47,963 bases of DNA, from positions 1-47,963 of the forward strand of contig CALLMH010000009.1 of NCBI GenBank assembly GCA_938007965.1, given 5' to 3'. Every line of letters begins with the position of its first letter. Position 1 is the stretch's first letter. This stretch comes from an uncultured Saprospiraceae bacterium. Its GTDB lineage: Bacteria; Bacteroidota; Bacteroidia; Chitinophagales; Saprospiraceae. The translations under genes and the position numbers were made by a program. Under the pieces are notes generated by a model. The model saw nothing but the letters and a program-made list of their open reading frames with translations. It was not told the origin of the DNA and searched no databases. Below are positions 8,800 to 17,766 of this stretch, piece by piece.

Positions 8800-9312
8800 A
8801 TGCTGACAACACTATTCTATATTTCTATGATTTCGGGCGGCATTCTTGTTGCCATGCTTCTGCTATCATTAGTTTCTGGACTAGATCTGGATATTGATTT
8901 TGGGGATGGAGATGATGGCGGCGGGATTATAAAGCCTACATTGGTGTTCTTTTCAGTTGGAGCTTATATTGTAAGAGGTTTTTTGATGGCTGAGAGTAAC
9001 CCTATGTTAGCGCTCGCGGCTGGTATTATCTCTGGTGGTATAGCGGTATTCATTCTCTCATTAGTGCTGAAGTGGATACTCAGTCAGCAAGAAAATGTAA
9101 ATTGGTCTAAATCTGATGCACTATACAAAAAGGGTAAAACATATCTCAAAATTCCCGCAGAGGGCTATGGTCTGATTCAGGTTGAAATCAACGGTGTAAT
9201 AAGAGAATTCAAAGCAAAAACAAATGATGCTTCTGATATTCCTACGGGCACAGAGATTCAAGTAGAAAAAATCGATGGAGAAGAAGTCATCGTCACAGCA
9301 ATAATAAACTAA
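8800..9312 (+). CDS. NfeD-like membrane protein with OB-fold tail
   Basis: NfeD short forms are membrane partners of flotillins. The product is 170 residues from ATG 8800. A TTG at 8770 in the same frame would add ten residues that break the clean start of the first membrane helix. Hydrophobic segments lie at about 3-25, 42-55 and 60-90, split by an acidic glycine-rich loop (D-F-G-D-G-D-D-G-G-G). The soluble C terminus (about 100-170) looks like the NfeD OB-fold, with G-x-V/I-x-I-N-G and a final E-V-I-V-T-A. The flotillin gene starts 36 bp downstream, which is the classical pairing and supports the call. Confidence 0.82.
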   Translation: MLTTLFYISMISGGILVAMLLLSLVSGLDLDIDFGDGDDGGGIIKPTLVFFSVGAYIVRGFLMAESNPMLALAAGIISGGIAVFILSLVLKWILSQQENVNWSKSDALYKKGKTYLKIPAEGYGLIQVEINGVIREFKAKTNDASDIPTGTEIQVEKIDGEEVIVTAIIN

Positions 9313-9348
9313 CTAATCTAATTTTTAATCACGCAATAATAAATTAAT

Positions 9349-10770
9349 ATGATGCCAACAATCACAACAATAGCTCTTGCATTTGGAGGGTTCTTAATAT
9401 TTTTAGTTCTAGCCGTTTTTCTTTCGAGATACAAGAGATGTCCGAGTGACAAGATCCTAGTCGTATACGGTAAGACAGGAGGAGGAGCTTCTGCTAAATG
9501 CTATGCAGGAGGTGCCACATTCGTATGGCCATTGATCCAAGACTATCGCTTTTTAGACCTCACTCCCCTATCTATTGATGTGAATCTACAGGATGCGCTA
9601 TCTAAGCAGAACATTAGGGTGTCTGTGCCCGCACAATTTACTGTAGGGATATCCAATAAGCCCAATCTTATGATCGCAGCAGCCGAAAGATTACTTGCCT
9701 TAGGAAGAGCTGACATTACCTCATTAGCACATGATATCATCATGGGACAGATGAGGTTGGTGATCGCCAATATGGATATCGAAGAGTTGAATACAGATAG
9801 AGATAAATTCGTAGAATCTGTATACAGAAATGTGGGTGACGAGCTTCATAAGATCGGTCTAGAACTTATCAATGTAAATGTTACAGACATCCAAGATGAG
9901 TCAGGATATATAAAAGCACTAGGTCAAGAAGCGGCCGCTAAAGCCATCAACGATGCCAAGGTAAAAGTAGCCAACGAAGTAAGAACAGGATCCATCGGAG
10001 AAGCAGAGGCCAAACAAGATCAAAGAGTAAAAGTATCTGATGCTAATTCACGAGCTGAGATTGGAGAAGCAGAAGCAGATGCAGCTGCAATCGAAGGAAA
10101 AAACAAAAGTGCCATAAAAATAGCCAACTCTAACACCCAAAGAGAGATCCAAGTTGCCGAAATGGAAAGAGAATCTACAGCCGCTAGAAAGGTAGCTGCA
10201 GCCAAAGCACTCGAAGAGTCATACAAAGCGGAAGAAGTAGCAGAAAGAGCAAGAGCCGAAAGGGATAAAGCGCAACGATCAGCCGATGAAGTCGTCGCGG
10301 AAGAAATAGAAAAGGAAAAGTCTGTTATCAGAGCTCAGGCAGAAGCTGAAAGACAAAGAGAAATCGCAAAAGGTGAAGCGGACGCCATCATGTCTAAACT
10401 ATCTGCCCAAGCGCAAGGTATGGAAGAACTCCTTACCAAGCAAGCGGATGGATTCAAGAAGCTCGTAGATGCTGCGGGAGGAGATCCACAGAGCGCTATC
10501 AACTTCTTGATGATCGATAAGTTGGCTGAGTTGACTGAAATCCAAACATCTGCAATCAAAGAACTGGAAATAGATAAAGTTGTCGTATATGACAATGGCA
10601 GTGGTAAAGGTGTTGGAAACTTTGTCCAAGGGCTCTATGGCATGATGCCACAATTAAATGACTTTTTGTCTCAAAGTGGAATGACTCTTCCAGATGGACT
10701 GGTAAAAAAAGGATTATCTGAGAAGACTGCAACCGATGATATTGAAAAAGATATCTCTTCAGACAGCTAA
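9349..10770 (+). CDS. floT: Flotillin-family SPFH protein (FloT/YqiK-like)
   Basis: Flotillins are membrane scaffold proteins of bacterial lipid-ordered domains. The 473 residues start with one hydrophobic segment (about 5-25). An SPFH/band-7 domain follows to about 190 (KILVVYGKTGGGASAKCYAGG, later EELNTDRDKFVESVYRNVGDEL). A long Ala/Glu-rich coiled coil with the flotillin E-A-E-A repeats runs from about 200 to 350. The C terminus has the oligomerisation region (M-I-D-K-L-A-E-L) and a charged tail. The second Met is an equally good start. It is co-directional with the nfeD-like gene and ends at a hairpin terminator. Confidence 0.93.
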   Translation: MMPTITTIALAFGGFLIFLVLAVFLSRYKRCPSDKILVVYGKTGGGASAKCYAGGATFVWPLIQDYRFLDLTPLSIDVNLQDALSKQNIRVSVPAQFTVGISNKPNLMIAAAERLLALGRADITSLAHDIIMGQMRLVIANMDIEELNTDRDKFVESVYRNVGDELHKIGLELINVNVTDIQDESGYIKALGQEAAAKAINDAKVKVANEVRTGSIGEAEAKQDQRVKVSDANSRAEIGEAEADAAAIEGKNKSAIKIANSNTQREIQVAEMERESTAARKVAAAKALEESYKAEEVAERARAERDKAQRSADEVVAEEIEKEKSVIRAQAEAERQREIAKGEADAIMSKLSAQAQGMEELLTKQADGFKKLVDAAGGDPQSAINFLMIDKLAELTEIQTSAIKELEIDKVVVYDNGSGKGVGNFVQGLYGMMPQLNDFLSQSGMTLPDGLVKKGLSEKTATDDIEKDISSDS

Positions 10771-10782
10771 TCAAATCGAAAG

Positions 10783-10834
10783 AACCTAGATCTCATAGAT
10801 TATTATAATATGTAGTCTTGATCTAGGTTTTTTC
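10783..10834 (+). terminator. Rho-independent terminator after flotillin gene
   Basis: A perfect 10-bp stem AACCTAGATC/GATCTAGGTT (10783-10792 and 10820-10829) is followed by a T-run. The loop is about 27 nt. The facing SDR gene ends 40 bp further on, so the element may serve both strands. Confidence 0.8.
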
Positions 10835-10873
10835 TCTTTATCAACTCATTATAAATCATATTTTAAATCATTT

Positions 10874-11677
10874 TCATTTTTCAGGATCTTCAAGAAATTT
10901 CTTATTCAGCATCTTAGTCAATACACCAGGAAGAAATCGTTTTAGGCGAACGGCATTTACTTCAAATTTACCAAAATAGACTTCTGTCTTTTTCTTTTGT
11001 ATTGATGACAAGATACGTTTAGCTAGATCATCTGCCTCCAGTCCGTTGGCATTTTCAGCATCTTTTTTATTGTATTTTTTTCCATTGCCCGCTAGAGCAT
11101 TGTATGCAATAGGTGTATTTATATATCCCGGACAAACGACCAAGGTATGTATTCCCTTATGCGAAGTCTCGGCTCTCATACTGTCGAAGAAGCCGTGAAG
11201 CGCATGTTTGCTCGCTGAATATCCGGCTCGATATGGAGGCCCCACTTTACCTGCAATCGAACTAATCGTTACGATACTCCCCTCCCCTTTATCTATCAGA
11301 TGTGGAAGTACCGACTTGGTTAGATTTACTACTCCAAAGAAATTGACTTCCATAAGACTACGATATACATTCATTTCCGTCTCTTCTACTTTTGATCGTT
11401 GAGATACTCCAGCATTATTGACGAGTATATCTATACCACCACTCTCTATTATTTTGTTTACGGCATATTCTACTTTTTGTTCATCGGTCACATCCAACGG
11501 TAGAATTATATTTTCGCTAGAATTTGCAGTGAGTCTGTTAGTCTCTTCTAACCCTTCAATAGATCTAGCAGAGAGAATACACCTAGCACCACGATTAGAA
11601 AATTCAATAGCTAAGGCCCGTCCGATACCGGAACTTGCTCCAGTTATCCAGACTACTTTATTTTTGAAATATGACAT
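10874..11677 (-). CDS. Short-chain dehydrogenase/reductase
   Basis: This is a Rossmann-fold NAD(P)(H) oxidoreductase of 267 residues. It has the cofactor motif TGASSGIG (12-19), L-D-V-T (61-64), the N-N-A-G motif (87-90), catalytic Ser140, and YSASK with Tyr153 and Lys157. S-A-R at 36-38 after the second strand suggests NADP preference. The order and length match classical SDRs of the DHRS7-like group often seen in Bacteroidota. The substrate cannot be inferred. It is transcribed alone, divergent from the FKBP gene, with about 80 bp between their starts. Confidence 0.92.
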   Translation of the reverse strand: MSYFKNKVVWITGASSGIGRALAIEFSNRGARCILSARSIEGLEETNRLTANSSENIILPLDVTDEQKVEYAVNKIIESGGIDILVNNAGVSQRSKVEETEMNVYRSLMEVNFFGVVNLTKSVLPHLIDKGEGSIVTISSIAGKVGPPYRAGYSASKHALHGFFDSMRAETSHKGIHTLVVCPGYINTPIAYNALAGNGKKYNKKDAENANGLEADDLAKRILSSIQKKKTEVYFGKFEVNAVRLKRFLPGVLTKMLNKKFLEDPEK

Positions 11678-11708
11678 AAATCTTCTTAATGGACATAAAC
11701 AATGATTA

Positions 11709-11736
11709 TTGATATTGATATCTAATTATATCTTCG
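11709..11736 (+). promoter_or_regulatory. Bacteroidota-type promoter for the FKBP gene
   Basis: TTG (11709-11711), a 17-bp spacer and TATCTTCG (11729-11736) match the -33 TTG and -7 TAnnTTTG consensus with one mismatch. The start codon is 21 bp downstream. This is a motif match, not a mapped start. Confidence 0.5.
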
Positions 11737-11757
11737 CATTTCAAAGAAAAGAAAATA

Positions 11758-12228
11758 ATGGCAATAGTTGATATTAATATGGTGGTGACACTTCACTACG
11801 TGCTAAAAGATGGAAGTGAGAATGGTCAATTGATAGAAGATACTCGCGGCGGAGCACCGATAGTATTTACTTTTGGTGTTGGTCAAATGATTCCAGGTTT
11901 TGAAAATAATTTGAAAGGTCAGGGAGTTGGAGATAAGTTTTCTTTCACCCTCGCTCCTGGTGAGGCGTATGGTGATATGAACCACAAAGCTCTAGTCGAT
12001 ATTCCACTATCTAATTTCGCAGATCAATACGGTAATATAGACCCGAAAGCAATCGCTGAAGGCCAACCCTTAAGAATGAAAAATCAAAATGGTCAGTCTT
12101 TTCAAGGGGTAATAAAAGAAAAAAACGATACAAGCGTAAAAGTAGATTTCAATCACCCAATGGCAGGAAGAACCTTACATTTTAGTGGAGAGATCTTGGA
12201 AGTAAGAGAAAATGATGGTCTAAATTAA
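11758..12228 (+). CDS. SlyD-like FKBP-type peptidyl-prolyl cis-trans isomerase
   Basis: This is a prolyl isomerase and chaperone of 156 residues. The FKBP half-domains are at about 1-75 (V-T-L-H-Y-V-L-K-D-G, then FTFGVGQMIPGFENNLKG and P-G-E-A-Y-G at 67-72) and 125-150. Between them lies an insert-in-flap region (about 76-125), as in SlyD. The His-rich metal-binding tail of E. coli SlyD is missing; the protein ends shortly after L-E-V-R. There is no signal peptide, so it is cytoplasmic. An 8-bp inverted repeat ACTAGGAA/TTCCTAGT (12257-12264/12276-12283) lies past the stop, without a T-run. Confidence 0.9.
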   Translation: MAIVDINMVVTLHYVLKDGSENGQLIEDTRGGAPIVFTFGVGQMIPGFENNLKGQGVGDKFSFTLAPGEAYGDMNHKALVDIPLSNFADQYGNIDPKAIAEGQPLRMKNQNGQSFQGVIKEKNDTSVKVDFNHPMAGRTLHFSGEILEVRENDGLN

Positions 12229-12400
12229 TCTCCATTAATATACCCTATTTACAAATACTAGGAAAGGATAACCTGTTCCTAGTAATGCTAGTTTCCTTAA
12301 TTTGGGATGTTTAATAGCAAGGTCACTTTTTAAATTCTAACCTTAAAAAAAAGTTTCTAGCATTGTATAAGAATGATATATTTGGATTCTCGAAAACTCA

Positions 12401-14917
12401 TTATACATTCCTCAATATCTCTAAAGGAGACCTTTTTACGACATCACGACTGTTCCAAAGACCAATAAAAACGGTAAGCGCAACTATGAAGATGAAAATA
12501 CCAATTATTGGCCACCAACTCAGATTAAAATCTAACTCGAAGACAAACTTAGCCATCAAGAAACTTCCTATGACAGCGAGTAAGATTCCTGTAAGTGCTG
12601 ACAATATCCCCAACGAAGCATATTCTACTGCGTTGATCCAATATATCTTCCTCTCTACCGCTCCTAATGTTCTGAGAAGCACACTTTCTCTAATACGCTG
12701 ATACTTGCTTAAGAACAATGAACTAATCAATACTATCAATCCAATCAAGATACTGAAACCTGCCATAAATTTGATAACATAACTCACTTTGGTGATGATA
12801 TCATTGAGTGTGACTAATATACTACCTAGGTCTATAACAGAGGCATTTGGCATTTTCCTGACCACAGCATTTCGAAAATCTGCAGTAGTTTGCTTTTCAG
12901 GTGATTTGGTAACTAATATGAGAAACTGAGGAGCATCCTCCAAAACCCCAGTCGGAAATAGAATAAAAAATCTAGATTCCATCTTACGGAAATTGATCTT
13001 TCTTATACTTCCTACATATGTCTTGATCATAGCACCTTGTACATTCCATACCAATTCGTCTCCAAGCCCTACATCAAGTCCTCTACTATATCTTTCGTCT
13101 AGTGATATCATAATAGAATCTCCGCCATCATGTGTCCCTGTATAGGTACCTTCTATCAGAATATCATCCGGAGGAATTTCTTTTTGATAACTTACTCTAG
13201 CCTCTCTATTTATAGCCCATCTTCGGGAAGTTCTAGTACTATCGCTCAGCCATTCTTTTTTGGTTTTTCCTTTCCATTCAGCCAGTTCCATAGTGACTAC
13301 AGGTACGTTCTGTATGACGGGCATATCAAATGACTCAGTAAGTTCTTCGATCTCTTGCTTCTGATCCGCCTCGATCCCAAATACTATCATATTCGGTTGA
13401 TTACCTACGCCCATACCCTCTACATTATTAAGTATCAGCCCCTGTAGGATAAACAATAAGGTGAGAATCCCTGTCCCCAACCCGATAGAGACGATCAATG
13501 TCAGCGTCTGATTATTAGGTCTGTATAGATTAGATAATCCCTGCCTCACGACGAAGCTAGCGCTAGATGGAAAGAACCTCCGTACCGCCCAAGTCACAGA
13601 TTTTGCAACACCATATAATATCAAAAAAGCAATTAGAATACCTAGAGAAAAAATTAATGCCTCTAAGACATTGCCCGTGAGTGTATACAAGAATCCAGTG
13701 ATGGTCAAAAATATCAACCCGTAGATCGACCATTGCAGCGGATCACTTTCTTGGACATCATCGCTTACTCGCAATGTGCGCAATGGTGTGACTTTTCTTA
13801 TACTTAACAAGGGGCCTAAGGCGAATAATGATGTAATCAGCACCCCCATGACGAATCCCTTGATCATAGCCACAGGAGAGACAGACATATTGACTTCATA
13901 CGGTAGGAAGCTCTTCAACACTATAGGTAATATTACTTGTATCACACTTCCTAGTATCACACCTATGATCACACTCAGAGTCCCTAGACTTATAATCTGT
14001 AAGAAATAGACCATGAAGGCTTCTTCAGCTTTCATACCAAGACATCTCAATATGGCTATACTCTGGACCTTAGTCTTCACGTATATCAATACGCTACTTG
14101 CTACCCCTATACACGCCAGCAGAAGGGAGATAAGTGCAACTATATTCAAGAAGTTATTCAGATTAGAGAAAGCCTCTTGTAGATTTTCTCTTTGATCTTC
14201 GACTGTAGTAACCCGCTGAGATTCATTTCGAAATTTCTGCCTTCTTACATCCTCCCATTCATCGAGATCTTGACCACCATCTACTTTTACGTACTCTTTA
14301 TAATTAACAAGACTACCTGGCTGGATCAGATTAGTTGCATCAATATTTTGTCCTCCGATGTATACGGATGGTGCAAACGAAGCTCCTGCATCTACACTGC
14401 CGAATGCATTCATCAGACGGCCAGTGATCGGAAACATCTCTTCCCCTAATTTTATAGAATCACCGACTTCTAATCCATATTGAAGCATCATACCATCATC
14501 GACCAATGCGGCCGATGTTGATTTGTACGTATCTGCAGCTTCAGCTGGTTCGGTAATCAATCTTCCATAATAAGGGAAGTTTCCAGTCAATCCTTTTATC
14601 CTTACGAATTGGCTTTGCTCGACAGACGGCAGATACGACATAGAGAATAGCTCGACTTCACTAGTCCTCTCGGTAGATAGTGAATCCAATGCAGATATGA
14701 TACTCTCGGATAGTGGTCTGTTGCCACCTACTGTCATATCCGCTCCCAGAAGAGACTTCGACTGATTCTCAATATCTCTGACCAGATTATCATTGAATGA
14801 ATTGATAGCTACTAGTGCAGCCACACCCAATATGATAGATGACATAAATAAGAATAGTTTGGATCGATCTTTTCGACTATCTTTTATGGCAGTTTTTACA
14901 ATTAGCGACCAATTCAT
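12401..14917 (-). CDS. ABC transporter permease, YbbP/FtsX-type (COG3127-like)
   Basis: This is the membrane subunit of a MacB-like ABC system. The 838 residues contain an N-terminal membrane helix (about 20-40), a large exported loop (about 45-240), then a four-helix FtsX domain. A central two-helix segment, a second exported loop and a C-terminal FtsX domain with the ending RSPLEILRN follow. This two-FtsX layout with ten helices is that of E. coli YbbP. Its start codon overlaps the stop of the ATPase gene by 4 bp (ATGA), so the two are translationally coupled. With the divergent TesA-like gene next door, the trio repeats the ybbA-ybbP-tesA arrangement. It is likely a lipoprotein or lipid extrusion system; the substrate is unknown. 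Confidence 0.9.
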   Translation of the reverse strand: MNWSLIVKTAIKDSRKDRSKLFLFMSSIILGVAALVAINSFNDNLVRDIENQSKSLLGADMTVGGNRPLSESIISALDSLSTERTSEVELFSMSYLPSVEQSQFVRIKGLTGNFPYYGRLITEPAEAADTYKSTSAALVDDGMMLQYGLEVGDSIKLGEEMFPITGRLMNAFGSVDAGASFAPSVYIGGQNIDATNLIQPGSLVNYKEYVKVDGGQDLDEWEDVRRQKFRNESQRVTTVEDQRENLQEAFSNLNNFLNIVALISLLLACIGVASSVLIYVKTKVQSIAILRCLGMKAEEAFMVYFLQIISLGTLSVIIGVILGSVIQVILPIVLKSFLPYEVNMSVSPVAMIKGFVMGVLITSLFALGPLLSIRKVTPLRTLRVSDDVQESDPLQWSIYGLIFLTITGFLYTLTGNVLEALIFSLGILIAFLILYGVAKSVTWAVRRFFPSSASFVVRQGLSNLYRPNNQTLTLIVSIGLGTGILTLLFILQGLILNNVEGMGVGNQPNMIVFGIEADQKQEIEELTESFDMPVIQNVPVVTMELAEWKGKTKKEWLSDSTRTSRRWAINREARVSYQKEIPPDDILIEGTYTGTHDGGDSIMISLDERYSRGLDVGLGDELVWNVQGAMIKTYVGSIRKINFRKMESRFFILFPTGVLEDAPQFLILVTKSPEKQTTADFRNAVVRKMPNASVIDLGSILVTLNDIITKVSYVIKFMAGFSILIGLIVLISSLFLSKYQRIRESVLLRTLGAVERKIYWINAVEYASLGILSALTGILLAVIGSFLMAKFVFELDFNLSWWPIIGIFIFIVALTVFIGLWNSRDVVKRSPLEILRNV

Positions 14918-15609
14918 ATTTCTGTAGAAGCTTTTATAGTTTGATCACTGATAATCCTGCCTCCCTTTAATTTTATAATCCTATCGGTCTTATTCGCCAA
15001 TTCTAGGTCGTGAGTGACGATGATTAGAGTTGTTTGTTTTTCTTTATTTAGATCAAATAGAAGTCCCTCTACAATAGCTCCTGTCTCTTCATCAAGATTT
15101 CCTGTAGGTTCATCTGCAAACAGTATTTCTGGATCATTGCTAAATGCTCTTGCCAGGGAAACACGCTGTTGTTCTCCTCCTGATAATTGACTCGGATAGT
15201 GATGTGATCGCCCCCCTAGCCCTACTCGCTCAAGAAGCTGCTCAGCTTTATCCTTTGCACCTTTGGCTCTTCCTTGCAGCTCTAGAGGAATCATTACATT
15301 TTCTAGTGCTGTCAGCGTCGGCAGTAACTGAAAATTTTGAAAGATAAAGCCAACCTTACGATTTCTTACCTCAGCTTTTTCATTTTCTGTCAAGCTACTG
15401 ATCATAGATCCGGCTAATGAGATTGATCCTGATGTCGGATTATCTAGTCCCGCACAAAGACCTAGCAGTGTGGTCTTTCCAGATCCAGAAGGACCTACAA
15501 TCGACACAATCTGACCTTTCTCTACAGTGAAATTGATGTCATCCAAAACTGTAAGTTCTTTATTGACGCCCTTATACTTTTTATATATTGATTTTGATTC
15601 TAGAATCAT
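14914..15609 (-). CDS. ABC transporter ATP-binding protein, YbbA/LolD-type
   Basis: This is the ATPase partner of the overlapping permease. Its 231 residues carry Walker A GPSGSGKTT (39-47), the Q-loop Q-N-F-Q (91-94), signature LSGGEQQR (142-149), Walker B ILFADEP (162-168) and the H-loop in V-T-H-D. The length and the D-L-T-N-L-D-style ending fit the MacB/LolD/YbbA group. It is the first gene of a two-gene minus-strand operon, with a 137-bp divergent promoter region shared with the GDSL hydrolase gene. Confidence 0.93.
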   Translation of the reverse strand: MILESKSIYKKYKGVNKELTVLDDINFTVEKGQIVSIVGPSGSGKTTLLGLCAGLDNPTSGSISLAGSMISSLTENEKAEVRNRKVGFIFQNFQLLPTLTALENVMIPLELQGRAKGAKDKAEQLLERVGLGGRSHHYPSQLSGGEQQRVSLARAFSNDPEILFADEPTGNLDEETGAIVEGLLFDLNKEKQTTLIIVTHDLELANKTDRIIKLKGGRIISDQTIKASTEI

Positions 15610-15746
15610 ATTGATTTTGATTTTAAGACTATTTCAACTTCACATACCTCGTATATCGAAGTCAAAAGAACGATTTATCTTTAAATTACCTTAGAAGAAC
15701 TAATAAAACCTAATTTCGTTTACATTATTAATAGATAGATATACAA

Positions 15747-16538
15747 ATGGCACACAATCAAAGACGAATCCTCGAATTATTGACTATCCCCAATTGGCGA
15801 AAATTGTACAAATACTCCATAAAAAACAAAAAAGTGAAAATTCTTAAGAATCTACCTAAGTTTATAATTTTACTTTGTTTCGCATCTCTTTCCTTAATAT
15901 CCTGTAAAGATGAAAAGTCTACTGCAACATCAATAGAAAACGGGGATAAAGTGAAAACGAAATTAGATGATACAACAGAAAAGAACAATAAAAAGGTGAT
16001 TCTATTCTATGGAAATAGTCTTACCGCTGGTTATGGTCTAGACCCAAACGAGTCATTTCCATCGAATATCGAAGATATTATAGACTCGCTTGGTTTGGCT
16101 TATAAGGTGGTAAATGCTGGATTAAGCGGCGAGACTACATCTGGCGGATTGAAGAGATTGGATTGGGTTATGAAGCAGAAAGTAGACATTTTCATCTTAG
16201 AATTAGGAGCCAACGATATGCTTAGAGGCTTACCAATAGATGAAACTCGAAAGAACCTATCAGCTATAATAGAAGGTGTAAAGGCCAAAAACCCTAATGT
16301 CAAAATAGGTCTCTGTGAAATGATGGCTCCACCTAATATGGGAGATGAGTATGTGGAAGAATTCACTGATATCTATGCAGACTTATCCAAACCGGATGAT
16401 ATTATATTCTTCCCTTTCTTTTTAGAAGGTGTAGCTGGTAATCCTGATCTATTGCTTCAAGATGGGAAACACCCAAATGCAGAAGGTCAAAAAATAGTAG
16501 CGGATAACGTATGGAAAGTGTTGAAGACAATGTTGTAA
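15747..16538 (+). CDS. tesA: GDSL-type lysophospholipase/arylesterase, TesA-like lipoprotein
   Basis: This is an SGNH hydrolase that should cleave ester or thioester bonds at the cell envelope. The catalytic blocks are GNSLTAGYG with Ser91, the G of block II (G-L-S-G-E-T-T), GAND in block III, and DGKHPN with the Asp/His pair. A membrane segment ends in a lipobox L-S-L-I-S-C with Cys53, so the mature protein is probably lipid-anchored. The signal region is unusually far from the N terminus. A GTG at 15834 (codon 30) would give a normal 24-residue signal peptide and may be the true start. The gene is divergent from a YbbA/YbbP-type ABC pair, as in E. coli. Confidence 0.9.
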   Translation: MAHNQRRILELLTIPNWRKLYKYSIKNKKVKILKNLPKFIILLCFASLSLISCKDEKSTATSIENGDKVKTKLDDTTEKNNKKVILFYGNSLTAGYGLDPNESFPSNIEDIIDSLGLAYKVVNAGLSGETTSGGLKRLDWVMKQKVDIFILELGANDMLRGLPIDETRKNLSAIIEGVKAKNPNVKIGLCEMMAPPNMGDEYVEEFTDIYADLSKPDDIIFFPFFLEGVAGNPDLLLQDGKHPNAEGQKIVADNVWKVLKTML

Positions 16539-16565
16539 TTAATGCTCACGCATCATTCATTACTC

Positions 16566-17369
16566 CTATCTTTTTCTAATCACCCAAGCATCTTGAGGTA
16601 CGGCCTTCCCCGCTAACTGATCTTGTATTATTACTTCTAATACAGTATCCTTTTCAAACAGCTTCCTCATAAATGCATCTGGCTGAAATGCTGAATATGT
16701 GCGGTGCCCTTCGGTGACATTACCACGAATCACCAGTTGTCCTTTATTATATTTATCTATTTCGGAAGGTGTCATTATCCGCTTAAAGTTATCGCCATGA
16801 GTAGTGAGAAATAATATACCTCCCGATCTTAAGACTCGCTTGAGCTCTGTAGACCATCTGTGGTGCATCTCCTCTGATAGATGGGTAAATATTGAAATCC
16901 CATAAATAAAATCAAATGATCCATCCTCATAAGGAAGATTTGGTTCTAAAGTATTCAAGTTGAAATGTATGTCAGGAAGATTAGCTTTGCACCATTCTAT
17001 AGACTTCTCATTGTAATCTGTTCCGTATACGTTACTATCTCTACCGAGTAACTCTGGCATATGCCTGATGACCCTACCCGGTCCACACCCCCAATCCAAT
17101 ATGTCAATACTGGTAGAATCATTGTACTTTTTGAATGTGTGGATTATCCAGCTGGCTACATCCCTCCCGCCTTCTAGATACTTCTTATAGTTTATCTGAA
17201 ATGATTCGTACATCAAATAGTCGGGAGGCAATTTCACATCTGGATTGTTAGCTAAATATAATTCATTGGCATTTCTATTCTTTCGACTTTGCAATTTGTA
17301 TCTTATTCTATCCGTCAAGTGCATGAGTCGGAAGCTTCGAAGTAGATTTGATATTTTGCCTTTATTCAT
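16566..17369 (-). CDS. Class I SAM-dependent methyltransferase
   Basis: The 267-residue protein has the methyltransferase core in the middle. Motif I is LDWGCGPGR (91-99), followed by G-T-D-Y-N at the end of the second strand, F-D-F-I-Y-G-I-S-I-F-T-H-L (motif post-I/II) and L-R-S-G-G-I-L-F-L-T-T-H (motif III). The 80-residue N-terminal extension is basic and of unknown role. Methyltransferase 11/25-type enzymes with this layout act on small molecules or glycans, and the substrate is open. Its start overlaps the end of a short upstream open frame on the same strand by 8 bp. It is convergent with tesA. Confidence 0.88.
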   Translation of the reverse strand: MNKGKISNLLRSFRLMHLTDRIRYKLQSRKNRNANELYLANNPDVKLPPDYLMYESFQINYKKYLEGGRDVASWIIHTFKKYNDSTSIDILDWGCGPGRVIRHMPELLGRDSNVYGTDYNEKSIEWCKANLPDIHFNLNTLEPNLPYEDGSFDFIYGISIFTHLSEEMHHRWSTELKRVLRSGGILFLTTHGDNFKRIMTPSEIDKYNKGQLVIRGNVTEGHRTYSAFQPDAFMRKLFEKDTVLEVIIQDQLAGKAVPQDAWVIRKR

Positions 17370-17463
17370 TATTGGAATGTGTAAGTATTAGATCAAAAGT
17401 AGCTAATATTTTATGATCAGAAGAGCTAGGGTTGATTTTTATAGTTGCTGCGAGATTACCCAT
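17362..17463 (-). CDS. Possible 33-residue peptide or remnant overlapping the methyltransferase start
   Basis: On the minus strand an open frame of 67 codons spans 17565-17362 and ends in TAA, overlapping the methyltransferase ATG by 8 bp. Only the last 33 codons follow an ATG (17463). The peptide begins MGNLAATIKINPSSSDHKIL. No domain was recognised. The upstream part reads like protein (Y-F-N-K-L-K-G-F-K-K-D-H) but has no start codon, so this may be the tail of a decayed gene or pure chance. The remaining gap (17464-17766) shows nothing else. Confidence 0.25.
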   Translation of the reverse strand: MGNLAATIKINPSSSDHKILATFDLILTHSNNE

Positions 17464-17766
17464 GTGATCCTTTTTGAAGCCTTTCAGCTTATTGAAATAA
17501 TCATTGATAGTTAGCTGTTTTAAATATAAATATTTCGCTAACCGAACTTTTTGAAAATTTAACGACTATCATGATTTAGACATAGAATAACAAATCAAAA
17601 ATACTATACCGAAATGAAACACGTTAATACAACATCTTAGAAGGTCATAAAAAGACGATTCTAGCCTTGAAGAAATCAGTTTCCCACCAAGTATTTGTCA
17701 TAGAACTAATTATAGCTACAGAATAGGCACGAAATGTGCTATCTATATATTAAAAAATATAATAAT

